Below are positions 6,245 through 8,442 of a stretch of 8,442 nucleotides of DNA, one piece after another. Positions within the stretch are counted from its first letter, which is position 1; every line of letters starts with the position of its first letter. This stretch comes from JAKORR01 sp964608495 (GTDB lineage: Bacteria > Armatimonadota > Zipacnadia > Zipacnadales > FEN-943): assembly GCA_964608495.1 (NCBI GenBank), contig CAZSOQ010000230.1:1-8442 (forward strand). Reading direction: 5' to 3'. Under the pieces are notes generated by a model, which was given only the letters and a program-made list of their open reading frames with translations, searched no databases and had not been told where the DNA came from. A program made the position numbers and the translations under genes.

Positions 6245-8155
6245 ATGCTGATGACGGTGAAGACGATCCGCGAGCTTGCCGAAGGATTCTTCCAGCCGCC
6301 CGTAGGCTACTCGCCCATACCCTTCTGGTTCCTGAACGGGCACCTGGCTCCCGAGGAACTTGAGCGGCAGCTTCGCATGATGCACGCGATAGGCATCGGG
6401 ACGGTCACACTGCATGCGCGGCAGGGCCACACGATGCCCTACCTGGGCGAGGAATGGTTCGCGCGGATCCGCCACTGCGTCGAGGTCTGCGCGTCGCTCG
6501 GCATGAGGGTGTGGCTGTACGACGAGGACAACTGGCCCTCGGGCTATGCCGGCGGCGAGACCCTGAGGCGCTACCCCGCCGGGCAGGCCAAGCATCTGGC
6601 GATGGTCCCTGAAGCCAAAGCCGAGGGCGACGTGGTGGCTGTGGTGGACGGAAAGGCCTTCGTGCAGGGGCTGACGCCCTGGCACCCGGCCTACAGCGAG
6701 GGCTGGTACACGGACCTGCTGGACCTCCGGGTCACCCAGGCCTTCATCGCGAGCACCCACGAGCGCTACGCCGAGGCCCTGGGCAAGCACCTCGGCACGA
6801 CCGTGGTGGCCGTATTCACCGACGAGCCGGGGTTCTACAACCACTTCCATACCTGCGCCCCCGGGACGGTGGTGTGGACGGGCGACATGCTGGAGCAGTT
6901 CCACGCGCGGTGCGGGTACGGGCTGGAGCCGCATCTGCCGGCGCTCTTCGGGGATGCGGAGGACGCTGCCCGTGTGCGGCGCGACTTCTACCGTGTGGTC
7001 AGTGAGCTGATTGTTGAGCGCTTCTACCTGCCGCTGAAGGCCTGGTGCAACGAGCGGGGGATGGAGCTGGTGGGGCACGTGAACAACGAGGAGTATCTGG
7101 TGGATCACGTGCGGTACAACGCGCACTTCTTCAGCGCCATGGACGGGCTGGCCCTGCCCGGGATGGACGTGATCGGGCCGGCGGGCGACTGGCACCGGCA
7201 GCCGGACAGCTTCGTGCCGAAGCTGACGTCCTCGGCGGCCCACACGCGCGGCAAGACGCGGAGCATGAGCGAGACCTATGGCGCGGCGGGCTGGGAGCTA
7301 TCGCCCGAGGAGATGCGCCGGATCGCGGACTGGCTCGGGGTGCGGGGCGTCACCAGGATCGTTCTGCACGCCTTCTACTATTCCGTCGAGGGGCCGCGGT
7401 ACCATGAGTGCCCGCCGTCGCTGTTCTTCCAGAGCCCGCACTGGCCGTACATCCCGGCGCTGGTGCGGTACCTGACGCGCTGGAGCTGGCTGCTGGAGAA
7501 CACGCGCCCGGTGGCGTCCGTGGGGGTCTGCTACCCCATCGAGGCGGCGCGGGCGCTGACGACTCCGCGCGTGCCCCCGTCGCTGCCGCCGGGGCTGGAG
7601 GAGGCCCAGGCGGGGGAGGTCGGGGCGCTGGGCCTGGCCTTCCGCGCCATCACCGACGGGCTGTTCCGCGCGCGCGTCGGGTACGACATCCTTGACGACG
7701 CGGCGCTGGCGAGCGCGCGAGTGGAGGACGAAGCGCTGAGCATCGCGGACCAGCGGTACGCGTGCCTCGTGCTGCCGCCGGGGGAGCCGTCGGAGGCGGC
7801 GAAAGCCGCGGTCGAGCGGGCGAAGGCGGCGGGGGTCGTGGTGGTCGAGGGGGCCCCGGAGCGCGTGGTGGCGAGGGCGCGCGAGTGGGCGGCCGTGGAG
7901 ATCGAGCCGGCGTCGGAGCAGATCACTGTCGCGCGTCGGCGGGCCGAAGGCAGCGACGTGTTCCTGGTGGTGAACGAGGGCGAGGAGCCCTACGAGGGGG
8001 AGCTTCTGCTGCCGGTGGCGGGCCGGCTGACCGAGTGGGACTGGGGGTCGGGGCGGATTGACGTGTGCGCGGCCGAGGAGGTCGAGGGCGGTCTGCGCGT
8101 GGCACTGAGACTGCTGGGAGGCGCGGCTGCGTGCTTCTGCGTCGGCCGCGCCTAG
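6245..8155 (+). CDS. GH106-like glycosyl hydrolase (alpha-L-rhamnosidase-related), short form
   Basis: This 636-residue protein matches the pattern of the GH106 alpha-L-rhamnosidase superfamily and its uncharacterised relatives. The start is PFWFLNGHL (26-34), followed by LYDEDNWPSGYAGG (91-104), FTDEP (191-195), GHVNNEEYL (277-285), SETYGAAGW (342-350) and HAFYYS (375-380). The acidic residues Asp193/Glu194, Glu282/Glu283 and Glu343 are candidates for the active site. Residues about 420-545 look like the Rossmann-type, glutamine-amidotransferase-like domain that follows the barrel (VGVCYP, ACLVLPPG). A short beta-rich end (VFLVVNEG, 572-579) closes the protein. Relatives are commonly 900 residues or more and carry a galactose-binding-like C-terminal module; it is absent here. 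No signal peptide or lipobox is visible, so it is probably cytoplasmic. ATG 6245 was chosen for its Shine-Dalgarno spacing; ATG 6251 is nearly as good. The frame is open back to 6068, but that part overlaps the GH36-like gene. The substrate is unknown; rhamnosides are only a family-based guess. Confidence 0.78.
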   Translation: MLMTVKTIRELAEGFFQPPVGYSPIPFWFLNGHLAPEELERQLRMMHAIGIGTVTLHARQGHTMPYLGEEWFARIRHCVEVCASLGMRVWLYDEDNWPSGYAGGETLRRYPAGQAKHLAMVPEAKAEGDVVAVVDGKAFVQGLTPWHPAYSEGWYTDLLDLRVTQAFIASTHERYAEALGKHLGTTVVAVFTDEPGFYNHFHTCAPGTVVWTGDMLEQFHARCGYGLEPHLPALFGDAEDAARVRRDFYRVVSELIVERFYLPLKAWCNERGMELVGHVNNEEYLVDHVRYNAHFFSAMDGLALPGMDVIGPAGDWHRQPDSFVPKLTSSAAHTRGKTRSMSETYGAAGWELSPEEMRRIADWLGVRGVTRIVLHAFYYSVEGPRYHECPPSLFFQSPHWPYIPALVRYLTRWSWLLENTRPVASVGVCYPIEAARALTTPRVPPSLPPGLEEAQAGEVGALGLAFRAITDGLFRARVGYDILDDAALASARVEDEALSIADQRYACLVLPPGEPSEAAKAAVERAKAAGVVVVEGAPERVVARAREWAAVEIEPASEQITVARRRAEGSDVFLVVNEGEEPYEGELLLPVAGRLTEWDWGSGRIDVCAAEEVEGGLRVALRLLGGAAACFCVGRA

Positions 8156-8171
8156 CCGGCCTGCGTGCCGG
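8156..8171 (+). terminator. Small stem-loop directly after the GH106-like gene
   Basis: CCGGC at 8156-8160, beginning at the base after the stop codon, pairs with GCCGG at 8167-8171 around a 6-nt loop. No T-run follows. A second similar stem (CCGGC 8214-8218 with GCCGG 8227-8231) lies 43 nt on. Either could mark the end of the transcript, but short GC stems are frequent in such DNA and this is a weak call. Confidence 0.22.
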
Positions 8172-8251
8172 TGGGCCGAGGGCCGCGACTTTCCTGCGCC
8201 GACGCTGGAACTCCCGGCGCCCCGGAGCCGGTCCAAGAGGCTAAAGCGTGA

Positions 8252-8257
8252 GGGAGG
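8252..8257 (+). promoter_or_regulatory. Shine-Dalgarno site for the lipoprotein gene at 8267
   Basis: GGGAGG with a 9-nt spacer to the ATG at 8267 is the same element and spacing seen before the DUF4091 and GH36-like genes. It strongly supports a real gene start close to the right edge. Confidence 0.65.
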
Positions 8258-8266
8258 GTACCGGCG

Positions 8267-8442
8267 ATGGCACGGCTTACCTGCCTTCTACTGGCGGGCG
8301 TGGTGATCGCGGGCTGTTCCGGCACGGGCTCCTTACCGATCGGCTTGAGGGTGGTTCCCACCGAGATTGTGGACTCGATCCCGGGACAGAGCTGCGTCCT
8401 GCTGGCGACGGTGGGGGCGGGCGGGACCGCTGCCCCCACGGG
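8267..8442 (+). CDS. Putative lipoprotein, 5' part only (cut by window edge)
   Basis: The first 58 codons and two bases of a gene that runs off the right edge. Residues 1-16 form a lipoprotein signal peptide (Arg3, then a hydrophobic stretch), with the lipobox IAGC giving lipidated Cys17. After a short Ser/Gly linker the mature protein begins with a beta-strand-like pattern, PIGLRVVPTEIVDSIPGQS at 24-42, followed by hydrophobic CVLLATVGAGG. This suggests the start of an Ig-like or other beta-sandwich domain, but I do not recognise the family and assign no function. It lies 111 nt after the GH106-like gene on the same strand, the largest gap in the cluster, so it may or may not share the transcript. 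The opposite-strand open frame over this stretch is a shadow. Confidence 0.68.
   Translation, partial: MARLTCLLLAGVVIAGCSGTGSLPIGLRVVPTEIVDSIPGQSCVLLATVGAGGTAAPT

Noticed and set aside
7586..7645. G-quadruplex-like cluster of G-runs in the GH106-like gene
   Set aside because: One loop would be about 17 nt, and G-runs are expected from codon bias in this composition.
1..8442. CRISPR array, tRNA/rRNA, insertion sequence, prophage or defence genes
   Set aside because: No regular spaced repeats, no tRNA-like cloverleaf, no transposase, integrase or nuclease-type motifs were seen on either strand.

Overview
The window is very GC-rich bacterial DNA, and its genes use G or C at most third codon positions. 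Two predicted lipoproteins (one cut by the right edge) and a secreted enzyme point to a bacterium with a surface or periplasmic saccharide-degrading lifestyle. The combination of an NPCBM-fused GH36-like enzyme, a DUF4091 protein and a GH106-like protein is typical of Planctomycetota, Lentisphaerota, Armatimonadota and related lineages. I cannot assign a phylum from the sequence alone.

Layout, left to right. Positions 1-119 hold no supportable gene, only GC-rich inverted repeats downstream of the first gene. Positions 120-587 (minus strand) encode a SixA-type phosphohistidine phosphatase; a 12-bp stem-loop straddles its stop codon. Positions 588-832 are a divergent intergenic region with a plausible extended -10 promoter for sixA; I see no convincing plus-strand promoter there. 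Three plus-strand genes follow: a large DUF4091 lipoprotein (833-3610), a secreted NPCBM plus GH36-like alpha-galactosidase (3675-6164), and a leaderless GH106-like glycosyl hydrolase (6245-8155). The last feature is the first 58 codons of another lipoprotein, from 8267 to the window edge. The gaps between the plus-strand genes are 64, 80 and 111 nt. This is consistent with a loosely packed co-transcribed cluster, possibly with internal processing or attenuation.

Working together (inference): the DUF4091 lipoprotein would bind or cut a polysaccharide or glycoconjugate at the surface or in the periplasm. The exported GH36-like enzyme would remove alpha-linked galactose or a similar sugar. The GH106-like enzyme, which has no visible export signal, would finish small oligosaccharides inside the cell. 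No transporter, regulator or sugar kinase lies in the window, so the substrate remains open; a rhamnose- and galactose-containing glycan is one possibility.

There are no tRNA, rRNA, CRISPR, insertion sequence or phage signatures. The main points of interest are unusual features of otherwise recognisable enzymes: a changed nucleophile neighbourhood in the GH36-like protein, a short GH106-like protein that lacks the usual C-terminal module and a leader, and a multi-domain surface DUF4091 protein.
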